Assembly (NCBI GenBank): GCA_902769805.1
Contig: CACXQL010000006.1
Span: forward strand, 42,414-106,413
DNA length: 64,000 nt
Reading direction: 5' to 3'
Source: an uncultured Prevotellaceae bacterium
GTDB taxonomy: Bacteria > Bacteroidota > Bacteroidia > Bacteroidales > Bacteroidaceae
Numbering within the stretch: position 1 is the first letter of the stretch; each line of letters starts with the position of its first letter. Position numbers and translations under genes: made by a program. The notes under the pieces are model-generated. The model worked only from the letters and a program-made list of their open reading frames with translations. It searched no databases and was not told the origin of the DNA. This document shows, one piece after another, positions 7,897 through 17,800 of this stretch.

Positions 7897-10020
7897 TTAG
7901 TAACCCTCGTTCTGCTCACACTCAGGATTCATGAGAATCTCATTCTCAGGAATAGGCATGAACATCTTTGACATCTGGAAGTCAAAGTCACGGGCTGTAC
8001 GCCACTCTTGGATGACAGCAGGTCCGTTTACTGGCAACGTGTTCTTCGGATAAACCGTGTTCACGTGATCCTCCAAGAATCCAGACTTGTGCATATCTGA
8101 ACGCAGGTAAGGTTCAGCGGAGAACTCCTTGCGGCGCTCATTGTTCACAGCAACCTTCCAGACTTCAGACTTATAGCCCTTTTCAGCCTTCACCTTTGTA
8201 TAATACTCCTTAGCATCGGGTACCTTTACAGAAGCGGTGTTGAATGGGAAAGGATAGCCGTCCAGATCCACTGCATCACCATGACCGAGATCGCCATAGA
8301 AGTCAGCAACCTTCTGATGGTATGCAATATACTTAGACAAATCCTTTCCAACCTCGAGGTTACCGAAGGCACGCTCACGGATCTGCTTAATCAAAGCCCA
8401 GCCCTCAGCTTCCTTATTGAGGTTGAAGCAGCACTCTGCCAAGTCAAGCAATACGTTGGCATAACGCTTGAAGTAGATGTGGTCAGGCAGCCAGAGATTA
8501 CCTGTTGACCAGTCACAACCACGACCATTACGCCAGTGCTTGGAAGACCATACCGTAGGAGCGGGGTCATTAGATGCCCAGTGGAAACCGCACCAGCCTA
8601 CAAACTCCTGGTTGAATGCATTGTAACCGATGGGGTGCTTAGGATCATAAATACCACATCCAGCCTCTGCATCACCTTTGTAGTTGTTGTAGTATTTGTT
8701 GTAAGCATTCTCAGAATAGATGTATTCAGGCACATCGTCTTTGCCAGGCTCTACCTTTGCAACAACCTTACCGTCCTTCTGCTTAAACCATGTATAGGGG
8801 GCTTTCTTACCTTCCTTGTTCTTACCATAGATGGTATCTCCAGCCTCATTATATTGGATATTCGAGTAACCACGAACATACTTTTTGTTAGCCTCGAGCC
8901 ATGCAGCAGTAGGCTTTACGCGCTGCTCCCATGTGGGATGATCCTTACGCATCTCATAAGGTACGGTAGCGGTAACCATTGAACCGTCACGACGCTTATC
9001 GAAGGAACCAGCATAGTCGCCATCCAGATAGTTCTCGAAGCTGTCATAGAGCTCCCAAGACATCTGGTAGGTACCCCATGCGCCATTGGATGTAGGACCG
9101 AAGTAGAAACCTGTCCAACCCTTTGCGTTAGCATGCTTGGATGCATCCCATGAGCCCATCTCGTCACCAGCATTCAGGACGACCTGCCAGATAGCCTCCT
9201 TAGGCCAAGCCTCAGCAGCATCATATAATGTGGTGTATGAAGGCATCAACTCGTAAGTACCACTCTTGACAACCTGCTGGAGAGCATCGTAAGCCTTCTG
9301 ATAGCACTCTTTAGCAGTCTCGGGAACGGTATAAGCCTTCCACATGTAGGCATCAGCGAGGAACGTAAGAGCCATACCCTTGGTGCAACGACCGTACTGA
9401 TCCTGGAAGGGTTTCCAGTCGAGAAGCTTAGAAGCCTCGTCGAAGTCCTTAATCACGAAGTCCCACATCTCTGTAAAATCCTTAGCCTTGGGCTTGGTGG
9501 GATTAGTGAGGTAAGTCTCACCGGTAGTCAGCAGAGGCACACGGCCGAATGTGTTAGCCAAACCGAAGAACTCGAATCCGCGAAGTGCCATAGCCTCACC
9601 TGATAAGTGCTTCTTGACATCAGCAGAAATCTTTTCTGCGTTCTCAAGACCTGCGAGGAAGTCGTTACAACGAGAGATACATGTGTACGACTGGTTCCAG
9701 AAGGTTTTCAACTGTGCCTGTGAAGCAGTCCACTTCTGGGTCATGAAGTCCTTATCCCAACCAGAAGCCTGAGAGTCCATCGTGGGGTGTGAACCATTGA
9801 AGATCCAATACTTATAGACGTCGTCATTCTCACGGGGAAGAACCTCATCGTAGCAACCGGTCATACCTTTGATGGCATTAGCATCGTTGTCGAACATCTC
9901 TTCAGCGTCTATCATCGAATAGTGTGTTACATCGAGATACTCCTCGTTGTTGCAGGAGGTCAGGCCTAAGCCTATAACACTGCACAACGCTGCTCCGAAA
10001 ATGAAATATCTTTTTTTCAT
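7897..10020 (-). CDS. SusD-like glycan-binding lipoprotein (left pair)
   Basis: 707 residues with a lipoprotein signal peptide (lipobox LTSC, followed by NNEEYLD) typical of RagB/SusD proteins. The body has the helical TPR-like SusD fold signatures (MALRGFEFF, RCTKGMALTFLADAYMWKAY) and the C-terminal ERRKEFSAE pattern. It would sit on the cell surface as the lid of the SusC transporter encoded 45 bp upstream. It is longer than its paralogue at 17981 (644 residues), mainly in the middle. Expression depends on the promoter of the left susC, and none is visible in the orientation sequenced. Confidence 0.93.
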   Translation of the reverse strand: MKKRYFIFGAALCSVIGLGLTSCNNEEYLDVTHYSMIDAEEMFDNDANAIKGMTGCYDEVLPRENDDVYKYWIFNGSHPTMDSQASGWDKDFMTQKWTASQAQLKTFWNQSYTCISRCNDFLAGLENAEKISADVKKHLSGEAMALRGFEFFGLANTFGRVPLLTTGETYLTNPTKPKAKDFTEMWDFVIKDFDEASKLLDWKPFQDQYGRCTKGMALTFLADAYMWKAYTVPETAKECYQKAYDALQQVVKSGTYELMPSYTTLYDAAEAWPKEAIWQVVLNAGDEMGSWDASKHANAKGWTGFYFGPTSNGAWGTYQMSWELYDSFENYLDGDYAGSFDKRRDGSMVTATVPYEMRKDHPTWEQRVKPTAAWLEANKKYVRGYSNIQYNEAGDTIYGKNKEGKKAPYTWFKQKDGKVVAKVEPGKDDVPEYIYSENAYNKYYNNYKGDAEAGCGIYDPKHPIGYNAFNQEFVGWCGFHWASNDPAPTVWSSKHWRNGRGCDWSTGNLWLPDHIYFKRYANVLLDLAECCFNLNKEAEGWALIKQIRERAFGNLEVGKDLSKYIAYHQKVADFYGDLGHGDAVDLDGYPFPFNTASVKVPDAKEYYTKVKAEKGYKSEVWKVAVNNERRKEFSAEPYLRSDMHKSGFLEDHVNTVYPKNTLPVNGPAVIQEWRTARDFDFQMSKMFMPIPENEILMNPECEQNEGY

Positions 10021-10065
10021 ATATATTTTCTTTACTTAGTTTTTAATACTTAACTCATAACTGCA

Positions 10066-13000
10066 TTAGAAGGTTACATTAAAGCCGAGTGCATAGGTGC
10101 GAGGCATTGGGTAACGACCGGTGTCAAGACCAGTGTAGATAACTGCTCCCTGACCGCATTCAGGATCACCGTACTTGTTGTAGCCGGAGATACATGCAAC
10201 ATTCTGGATAGAGAGATATACACGTGCGCTCTGGAGCAAAAGTTTCTTAGCGATCTCGTGTGGGAGGTTATAACCAATCTGGATGTTGGAGATCTTCAGG
10301 AAGTTAGCATCCTTCACCCAAGCGTCGCTGGCGCGCATGTTGTAGTTCTCGTCGAGGTATGACAGACGAGCCTCAGTTCCGTTAGGATTGCTGGTAGACC
10401 AAGCAGCAGCAGCAGCCTCAGAAAGGATGTTAGGAGCTGTACCATCGTCAGATGAGAACATGTTGGTCAGACGCATGGCTGAGTAAGAGAATATCTTCTG
10501 TCCGAATACACCGTGCATCTGCATGGTGAAGTCAAAGTTCTTATAGGTAACACCGAGGTTCAAACCGTAGTTCAAAGATGGGAAACCATTGCCGAGGATG
10601 TCCATATCCAATTCGTTGAGAATGCCATCAGGCTTACCCTCTGGACCGCTGATATCTCTGAACAGGTAGTCACCCATCTTAGCGTTCTGTCCCTGTGCCT
10701 TAGCCTTGGCAAGCATCTCCTCATTGTTGATGATGCCTTCTACGCGATAGCCATAGAATGAACCTACAGCCTCACCTTCCTTACAGATAGAGTGGTTACC
10801 CCAGTGATAACCATCGGCAGCACCTACGGCACCTGTGTTAGAACCGTCGCCAGTACCCTGACCGGATGAGTCGGAGTTAGTGTTGTAGATAGGATCACCC
10901 ATCTTCTTCACCTTGTTCACCAGTGTAGAACCAGTCAGTGTTGCACTGATACCCCAGTCCTTGTTGATGCGCTTGTTGTAGCCAACCATGAACTCAAGAC
11001 CCTTGTTCTGGATCTCACCGTAGTTGGTGTAGATTGTTGCGAAACCTGATGAAGGACGGATGTTACGAGTAATCAACAAATCCTTAGAGGTACGGATGAA
11101 GTAGTCAAGTCCGATAACGAGCTCGCTTCCGAAGAAAGCAGCATCAAGACCGATGTTGAACTGCTCGTTGGTCTCCCATTTCAGGTTAGTATCCTTCAGG
11201 ATGCTATAGTAACCCGTAATAACGTTAGGTGTTCCAGTTCCCATACCGATACCAGCGTTAGCAGGATAGTAAACATAACGTCCATCAACGTTCAAACCTA
11301 TTACAGATCTGTCTGTAGCACCACCAGAGTTACCAGTCTGACCCCAACCGAAGCGGAGTTTCAAGTTGTCAAGCCACTTCACGTCCTTCATGAACGGCTC
11401 CTCAGAGATACGCCAACCGGCAGCAACTGACGGGAAGGTACCCCAGCGGTTACCAGCACCGAAGTTTGAGCTACCGTCGCGACGGATGGTGGCTGTCAAC
11501 AGATAACGGTCCATCAGGCTGTAAGTAGCACGAGCGAAGTAAGAGATCATGCGGCTCTCCAGATACAGAGAACCACCTGCACTACGCTTTGAAGGCTGAG
11601 TGGTAAGACCGAGGTCACGGTTGTTAGCAGACTCATAGCCTACAGAATTACCGTACACATTCTGACCATACCAGCGAGAAACCTCGTTACCGAGCATCAC
11701 TGTTACATTGTGGATGTCATTGCTCCAATTATAAGTCAGTAAGTTCTGGATGCTCAGTGTTTGGTCTTCATTGTCACCCAGATCGAAGCGGTAGTCATTG
11801 TTTTCTGATGGGTTATAGTAAGCGTCACCATTACCCTGTGTAACGTCAATGCGCTGATCGCCAACATAGTTCACGCGCTTGATACCACCGTAGAAGTTCT
11901 GGTTAGAGTTAGCTTTATAGTCATAAGAAACCAATGTCTTCCAAGAGAGACCCTTCAGCGGAGTAATAGTCAGGTAGGCCGTTGCGAGGGTACGGTTGCT
12001 ACGGTTGCGACCGTTCAGTTCCATCTGCTTGGCGTACATATTACCGAGGGTAGTTCCCCAGAAACCATCGTTGAAGTTCTTACCACCTGTTACGTCTCCA
12101 AAAGTACCGTCGGGATTGACAACATTCGGAGAAACGTATGTACCAGGAGCAACACCTGCATAAGTTACAGTGCTGCTGGTGATGAAGTCCATAGAAGGAC
12201 ATGCGAAAGCGTAGTCACGAAGAGAAGACAGGTTACCGAAGTTACCTACTGATTGGTTAGAACCGTGGCTGTCGGTGTGGGTCCAAGATACATCTGCACC
12301 AAATGCAAGGTATTTGTTAACCTCAGTCTTCACGTTTGCACGGGCTGTGATACGCTGATACTCAGTGTTTACAACAAGACCCTCATTGCGCAGGAAACCT
12401 ACAGAGGCGTTATACTGTGTCTTATCGTTACCGCCAGAAGCAGAGATGTTGTAGTTCTGACGCAGAGCGGTACGGGTCATCTGATCCTGCCAGTCAACAT
12501 ACTTACGCTTGCCATCATACTCAGCATTCCAGACAGGGTTCCACATCAGAGCCTCTCCAGTTGCAGCATCGAACTGATTGTCGTTGATACGTGCCTGACG
12601 GAGGTTGGCTGCATAAGCGTCACCAGAGCAAACGTCAAGTGTAGAGCTCAGGGTCTGGATACCGAAGTCGGCAGAAATATTGATGTTGGAAACGCCCTTC
12701 TTACCATGCTTGGTGGTGATCATGATGACACCGTTAGCACCTGCAGAACCGTAGATGGCAGTTGCAGAGGCATCCTTCAAGACATCGATGGCCTCAATGT
12801 CGGCGGGGCTAACGAAGCTTGCATCAGTACCAACCTGTACACCGTCAACAACATACAGAGGCTGAGCGTTACCATTGATGGTAGCAATACCACGGATACG
12901 TACCTGTGCCCTTGCGTCAGGAGCACCGTCCTGCATCGTAACGATCACACCAGGAGCAGCACCCTGCAGAGCCTGGCCGATGTTTGTCGGAGCTTTCTTC

Positions 13001-13404
13001 ATCATCTCCTCTGTGTTCACAGAAACAACAGAACCGGTGATGTCACTCTTCTTCATCGTACCATAACCAACGACAACAACATCGTTCAGCATCTGGGCAT
13101 CTTCCTTCAGCGTAATGGCGATATTGCTTCTTCCACCTACGTTCACCTTCTGTGAGATATAACCCACATAGGAGATGTTGAGTGTGGCATTGGAGGCAGC
13201 GTTGACGCTAAAGTTACCGTCGAAATCGGTAATCGCGCCTTCATTGCTTCCCTCTACTTTGACGGTGGCTCCGATAATCGGTTCGCCGGCTTCGTCATTT
13301 ACAGTTCCTTTAACAATGCTTTGAGCCATAGCTCCCAAGGGGAACAAACAAAGCAGGAACAGAAAAACCAATGGCTTTTGAAGTGATTTAATTTTTCGAT
13401 TCAT
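10066..13404 (-). CDS. SusC-like TonB-dependent transporter (left pair, apparently OFF)
   Basis: 1112 residues: signal peptide (1-28), carboxypeptidase-D-like beta-sandwich (29-110), TonB plug (about 115-240, motifs VVVGYGTMKKSDITGS and GSAGANGVIMITTK) and a 22-strand barrel ending in Phe. It imports oligosaccharides together with the SusD-like partner; the neighbouring enzymes suggest xylan fragments. Its first 84 bp and 10 bp upstream are identical, in inverted orientation, to the start of the susC at 14737. The upstream DNA runs directly into the recombinase gene, and I found no TAnnTTTG box facing this gene within the segment, so it seems to have no promoter in this orientation. Confidence 0.94.
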   Translation of the reverse strand: MNRKIKSLQKPLVFLFLLCLFPLGAMAQSIVKGTVNDEAGEPIIGATVKVEGSNEGAITDFDGNFSVNAASNATLNISYVGYISQKVNVGGRSNIAITLKEDAQMLNDVVVVGYGTMKKSDITGSVVSVNTEEMMKKAPTNIGQALQGAAPGVIVTMQDGAPDARAQVRIRGIATINGNAQPLYVVDGVQVGTDASFVSPADIEAIDVLKDASATAIYGSAGANGVIMITTKHGKKGVSNINISADFGIQTLSSTLDVCSGDAYAANLRQARINDNQFDAATGEALMWNPVWNAEYDGKRKYVDWQDQMTRTALRQNYNISASGGNDKTQYNASVGFLRNEGLVVNTEYQRITARANVKTEVNKYLAFGADVSWTHTDSHGSNQSVGNFGNLSSLRDYAFACPSMDFITSSTVTYAGVAPGTYVSPNVVNPDGTFGDVTGGKNFNDGFWGTTLGNMYAKQMELNGRNRSNRTLATAYLTITPLKGLSWKTLVSYDYKANSNQNFYGGIKRVNYVGDQRIDVTQGNGDAYYNPSENNDYRFDLGDNEDQTLSIQNLLTYNWSNDIHNVTVMLGNEVSRWYGQNVYGNSVGYESANNRDLGLTTQPSKRSAGGSLYLESRMISYFARATYSLMDRYLLTATIRRDGSSNFGAGNRWGTFPSVAAGWRISEEPFMKDVKWLDNLKLRFGWGQTGNSGGATDRSVIGLNVDGRYVYYPANAGIGMGTGTPNVITGYYSILKDTNLKWETNEQFNIGLDAAFFGSELVIGLDYFIRTSKDLLITRNIRPSSGFATIYTNYGEIQNKGLEFMVGYNKRINKDWGISATLTGSTLVNKVKKMGDPIYNTNSDSSGQGTGDGSNTGAVGAADGYHWGNHSICKEGEAVGSFYGYRVEGIINNEEMLAKAKAQGQNAKMGDYLFRDISGPEGKPDGILNELDMDILGNGFPSLNYGLNLGVTYKNFDFTMQMHGVFGQKIFSYSAMRLTNMFSSDDGTAPNILSEAAAAAWSTSNPNGTEARLSYLDENYNMRASDAWVKDANFLKISNIQIGYNLPHEIAKKLLLQSARVYLSIQNVACISGYNKYGDPECGQGAVIYTGLDTGRYPMPRTYALGFNVTF

Positions 13405-13414
13405 ACCTTAGTGA
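13321..13414 (-). repeat. Left copy of 94-bp perfect inverted repeat
   Basis: The reverse complement of 13321-13414 is identical to 14727-14820. It covers 10 bp of upstream sequence (TCACTAAGGT), the start codon and 28 codons (complete signal peptide) of the left susC. It is the probable recombination site or homology arm for inversion of the segment between. Confidence 0.93.
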
Positions 13415-13454
13415 AAAAGACAAAATAAATAAACAAAAGGTAACCCTTCTTCAA

Positions 13455-14489
13455 GTGTTTGATGAGGACAACAAACACTTTCTTATGAGAGTCGGGAAAG
13501 ACCGTTCTAAACACTCTTACGACATTATGGTTCGCGCGAGAACGTATGTGGCAGAGTTCCTGCAGTCCTGGGAAAAATGTCAGGACGTACCTCTGGAAAG
13601 CCTTCAGTTGGATTTTATTCAACGCTTTAGTGTCTTCCTGAGTGTAGAGAAGGCTTTACGAGGTGGGACAATTTGGTTAAATTGTATGATGCTCAAAGGT
13701 GTTGTCCAACGCGCACATAGAAGAGGTTTGATCAGAGTCAGCCCTTTTGCGGAATTTCATATTGCCAAGAATATCCGTGAAAGAGAGTTTTTGGATGTTG
13801 AAGAAATTTTACAACTATATGAGCATGATTTTTCTCATCCTTTGGAAAAATATGTACGTGACGTGTTTGTATTTTCTGCTTTTACAGGAATGTCTTTTGT
13901 GGATATCCGTCATTTACGGAAATCTGATATTCAGGAGATAGATGGGCACCAATGGATTATGTCCTCCAGGCATAAAACCGGTATCCCATTCCGCGTGAGG
14001 TTGTTGGATCAGCCTTTATCCATCATCCGCCAATATGAGAAAGGCAACAATGAGTATATCTTTGACAGGCTGGAATACCATGCCATTGCCAAACGCCTTC
14101 CTGCGATATTAAAAGCATGTAATATTAATAAGCATATCACACTTCACTGTGCTCGTCATAGCTTCGCTGTGATGGCGCTAAACTATGGGGTGCCCATAGA
14201 AAGTGTCAGCCGTATTTTAGGACATTCCAATATTACGACAACTCAGATCTATGCGAAGATAACCACCAAGAAACTGAATATGGACTTTCTACGCTTAGAG
14301 CACGGTATAGATACGATTAATCCCCCGACAAGGAAAAAAGGGTCCTACCTAATATATATTAAAAAAGGTATAAGACGTATGTTGTCTTTTTTACACTTAA
14401 CAACAAAAGAAAGGGGTGGAAATGTTAAAAATGAAGGAAAAAACAAAGAAAAATGCAAGAAAGTATCAAAAAAAACCAAGAAAAAGTAG
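13455..14489 (+). CDS. Tyrosine site-specific recombinase (probable DNA invertase)
   Basis: 344 residues: SAM-like core-binding domain (1-100) and catalytic domain (110-285). Visible catalytic residues are Lys174 (HKTG), His231 and Arg234 (HCAR), His257 (GHS) and Tyr266 (QIYAK). Ser147 in FTGMSF takes the place of the first catalytic Arg, as known for IntDOT and other Bacteroidota recombinases. There is no N-terminal arm-binding domain. The start given is GTG; the frame is open back to 13392 and the family-like stretch VTLLQVFDEDN begins upstream of the GTG, so the true start is uncertain (an ATG lies at 13485). A Lys-rich tail of about 45 residues follows the catalytic domain. The gene sits alone between two divergent susC genes inside the inverted repeat, so inverting that segment is its likely job. 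Confidence 0.9.
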   Translation: MFDEDNKHFLMRVGKDRSKHSYDIMVRARTYVAEFLQSWEKCQDVPLESLQLDFIQRFSVFLSVEKALRGGTIWLNCMMLKGVVQRAHRRGLIRVSPFAEFHIAKNIREREFLDVEEILQLYEHDFSHPLEKYVRDVFVFSAFTGMSFVDIRHLRKSDIQEIDGHQWIMSSRHKTGIPFRVRLLDQPLSIIRQYEKGNNEYIFDRLEYHAIAKRLPAILKACNINKHITLHCARHSFAVMALNYGVPIESVSRILGHSNITTTQIYAKITTKKLNMDFLRLEHGIDTINPPTRKKGSYLIYIKKGIRRMLSFLHLTTKERGGNVKNEGKNKEKCKKVSKKTKKK

Positions 14490-14506
14490 GAGATATCATA
14501 AAAAGT

Positions 14507-14528
14507 GTTTATCTTTGCACGGATAAAC
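14507..14528 (+). promoter_or_regulatory. Promoter of the right SusC/D pair with overlapping palindrome
   Basis: The -7 box TATCTTTG is at 14510-14517, starting 21 bp after the recombinase stop codon. It lies within the inverted repeat GTTTATC (14507-14513) / GATAAAC (14522-14528). No TTTG is found at the -33 position, which suggests dependence on an activator. It is the only TAnnTTTG box that I found in the segment facing either susC. Confidence 0.65.
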
Positions 14529-14736
14529 ATGATGTTTAGCGCCTAAAAATAGGATCACTATTAACACAATTATAAAATTAAAACTGAAAACTATGCCATT
14601 AAGAAATAAGGAATAACTCACCATTGCGAGTCCCAGGGACTTGGCGTGGAAGGAGATTTTTTCTCCAATAAAATCACTAACTAACAATCATCAAAGAAAA
14701 ATACTTAAGTTAAATTTTTTTATTAATCACTAAGGT
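14529..14736 (+). other. Long 5' leader of the right susC, with hairpins
   Basis: About 210 nt untranslated. It holds a tiny open frame (ATG at 14593, seven codons), an imperfect stem at 14621-14649 built around AGTCCC/GGGACT, and a second small hairpin GGAGA-T5-TCTCC at 14652-14666. The T-run inside the second hairpin follows the first stem by about 9 nt, so attenuation is possible but not a textbook terminator. The leader lies inside the invertible segment and would serve whichever susC is joined to it. Confidence 0.5.
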
Positions 14737-14820
14737 ATGAATCGAAAAATTAAATCACTTCAAAAGCCATTGGTTTTTCTGTTCCTGCTTTGTTTGTTCC
14801 CCTTGGGAGCTATGGCTCAA
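14727..14820 (+). repeat. Right copy of 94-bp perfect inverted repeat
   Basis: Identical to the reverse complement of 13321-13414. It ends exactly at the last codon of the signal peptide (AMAQ), where the right susC carries a 48-bp deletion relative to the left one. Beyond the deletion the two genes stay almost identical for about another 120 bp. Confidence 0.93.
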
Positions 14821-17800
14821 GGAGCCACCGTCAAAGTAGAGGGAAGCAATGCTGGCGCGATTACCGACTTCGACGGTAACTTTAGCGTCAACGCTGCCTC
14901 CAATGCCACACTCAACATCTCCTATGTGGGCTATGTAACCCAGCAGGTAAACGTGAGTGGAAGAAGCAACATCAATGTAACCTTGGTAGAGGACACCAAC
15001 ACTCTGGATGACGTTGTTGTCGTTGGTTACGGTACGATGAAGAAGAGCGATATCTCCGGATCTGTTGCAACCATCAACAGGGAGCAGATGGAGCGTAAGG
15101 TTCCCGTCAACGTTGCCCAGGCCCTTCAGGGTGCCGCAGCCGGTGTGATGGTAACCAATCAGGACGGTGCTCCTGGCACAAAGTCAGCCATTCGTATCCG
15201 TGGTATCGGAACCATCAATGGTACCGCCCAGCCTCTGTATGTTGTTGACGGTGTACAGGTTGGTAATGATGCCGACTTCGTGAACCCCGCCGACATCGAG
15301 AGCATCGAGGTCTTGAAGGATGCCTCTGCAACTGCCATCTACGGTTCTGCAGGTGCCAACGGTGTCATCATGATTACCACCAAGCACGGTCAGAAGGGTA
15401 AGATGAATGTCAACATCACCGCAGACTTCGGTTTCCAGACGCTTCCCTACAAACTCAACACCATCACTGGTGACGAATATGCTAAGTCTATCCGTGCTTC
15501 AAAGGCTAACGACGGACAGACCCTGAACAACCAGATCTGGGCTGAGGCCTATGACGGCAAGCGCAACTATATCGACTGGCAGGACCAGATGTACCAGACT
15601 GGCTTCAAACAGCAGTATGGTATCTCCGCAAGCGGTGGTACGGACAAGACCCAGTATAATTTCTCTCTCGGATATCTGAATAATAAGGGTATCATCGTCA
15701 ACACCAATTACAGCCGTCTTACCTCTCGCGCAAGTGTCAAGTCCAAGGTGAACGACTACGTTGAGTTCGGTGGTGACATCAACTACACGTACTCTACCAT
15801 CAAGGGTAACAACATTGGTCTTGGTAACAACCAGAACCTTTCTTCTCAGCGTGATATCGCACAGATGGCTCCGACACTCGACTACATTGATGACGTAACT
15901 GGTGAGCATGTCAAGGTGAACGTTGTCAATCCCGACGGAACATTCGGTGCAAGTAAGGCTCCGACACCTGATGGTTGGGAAGGTATGACTGCCGGCGCGC
16001 AGAACCCCTACGCCACCCAGTTGGAGATCGGTCGCGAGACTCGCAACTCACGTATCTCCATCAATCCTTATATCGACATCACCTTCCTCAATCTGAAGGA
16101 GCATAAGCTGAACCTCCACTCCATCGCTTCTTGGACACAGACCAACTCCGACAACGACGAGTTCTCTGGTATGTACAAGCGCTACAATAGCATCGGCGGC
16201 AAGATGGTTCCAGTAAACTACGAGGGTCGTGACAAGGAATACTATAACTTCGGTCTCGGCATGAGCAAGGGTCTTTCCAAGAGCATCGAGACTTACCTGA
16301 CCTACAACTGGAGCACAGACTTCAACAACCTGACCTTCATGATTGGTAACTCTGTCACCAAGTACGAGGGCTCATGGGTAAGTGGAAGCGGTCACACATT
16401 CCTTTCACCTGACAACCGCCTGATCTCTCTTGCAGAAGTAATCAATCCAAGTAACGGCGGTTTCAATGCTGAGGTGAAGACCATTTCTTACTATGGACGT
16501 TTGGTTTACAGCCTCTTCGACCGCTACATCGTGACAGCTACCCTGCGTCGCGACGGTTCTTCTAACTTCTCATCTACTAACCGTTGGGGTACCTTCCCAT
16601 CAGTAGCCGCTGCATGGCGCATCACTGAGGAGCCGTTCATGAAGGACGTAAAGTGGCTCAGCAACGCTAAGCTCCGCTTTGGTTGGGGTCAGACAGGTAA
16701 TGCCGGTGGTATCGCAGGTCGTTCTACATACGCTTTGTCTTCTGTTAACACCAAGTACCAGTTCTACAAGCAGGGCATGGGCGGCGGTTCTACTGGTGAC
16801 TTCAGTCGTGTACAAGGTTTCTATGCACCACTGGTTGACACTAATCTGAAATGGGAGACTAACGAGCAGCTGAACTTCGGTCTTGACCTCGGTTTCCTCA
16901 ACAACGACTTGACTGTTACATTGGATTACTTCACCCGTAAGACCAAGGACCTGCTGATCGATCGTCAGATCCGTCCGTCTGCAGGTAACTCCTCTATCTA
17001 TACCAACTTCGGTCAGATCAACAACTACGGTTTCGAATTCTCCGTGAACTACAACAAGCGCCTGAACAAGGACTGGACTATCAATGTTGCATTCAACGGA
17101 TCAACCCTGAAGAACGAGATTAAGAAGATGGGTGTTGACTATACTTCAACCTGTGGTGGTAGCAACAGTACCTATTCTGCAGAAGATGCCATGGACGGTT
17201 CTAACGTAGGTGCTGTCAATGGTACCGGTTTTGTATGGGACAACCACTCTATCTGCCGTGAGGGCGAGGCTGTAGGTTCTTACTATGGTTACCGCGTAGC
17301 CGGCATCATCAATACTGATGAGGATCTGGCTAAGGCTAAGGCTCAGGGACAGAATGCTAAGAAGGGTGACTTCCTCTTCGTGGATACAGACGGCAACGGA
17401 ACATTGGATGATGGTGACCGCCAAATCATTGGCAATGGTCTGCCTTCGTTCAACTACGGTCTGAACATCAGCGCCAGCTACAAGAACTGGGACTTCAGTG
17501 TATACACATACGGTGTTTTCGGTATGGACATCCTTTCATACTCAAAGATGCGTATGAGCATCATGAACCCATCTGACGACTCCTGGACTCCTGCTCTCTT
17601 GCAAGATAGCTACAACAACATGTGGAGCGAGGACAATAAAGGTGCTTCACTCCCCCGCCTGACCCGTCTTGACGACAACAAGAACAGCCGCATCAGCGAC
17701 GCATGGATTGAGAGTGGAAACTTCCTGAAGATCAGCAACATCCAGATTGGTTACACGCTGCCGCGTGACATCGTCAAGAAGCTGTTGATTCAGAATGCCC

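Larger units (their letters stand above)
13415..14726. mobile_element. Putative invertible segment with recombinase and promoter
   Basis: 1312 bp between the two copies of the 94-bp inverted repeat. It contains the recombinase gene, one TATCTTTG promoter reading rightward and a leader of about 200 nt. Inversion would move promoter and leader to the left susC without changing either protein, because the repeats include the start codons and signal peptides. Phase-variable SusC/D loci and invertible promoters with tyrosine recombinases are established in Bacteroides; this locus appears to be a self-contained two-state version. Inversion itself is inferred from one sequence. Confidence 0.8.

Noticed and set aside
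13434-13442. Promoter for the left susC (minus-strand TACCTTTTG)
   Set aside because: The box has one extra base relative to TAnnTTTG, and no TTTG is found at a suitable distance upstream.
13455-14489. Integrase of a conjugative or integrated element
   Set aside because: No mobilisation, conjugation or phage genes and no tRNA attachment site lie nearby; the gene is enclosed by inverted susC repeats, which fits an invertase better.
14621-14666. Intrinsic terminator in the right susC leader
   Set aside because: The stem has two mismatches and almost no loop, and the T-run is separated from it and itself enclosed in a second hairpin; kept only as leader structure.
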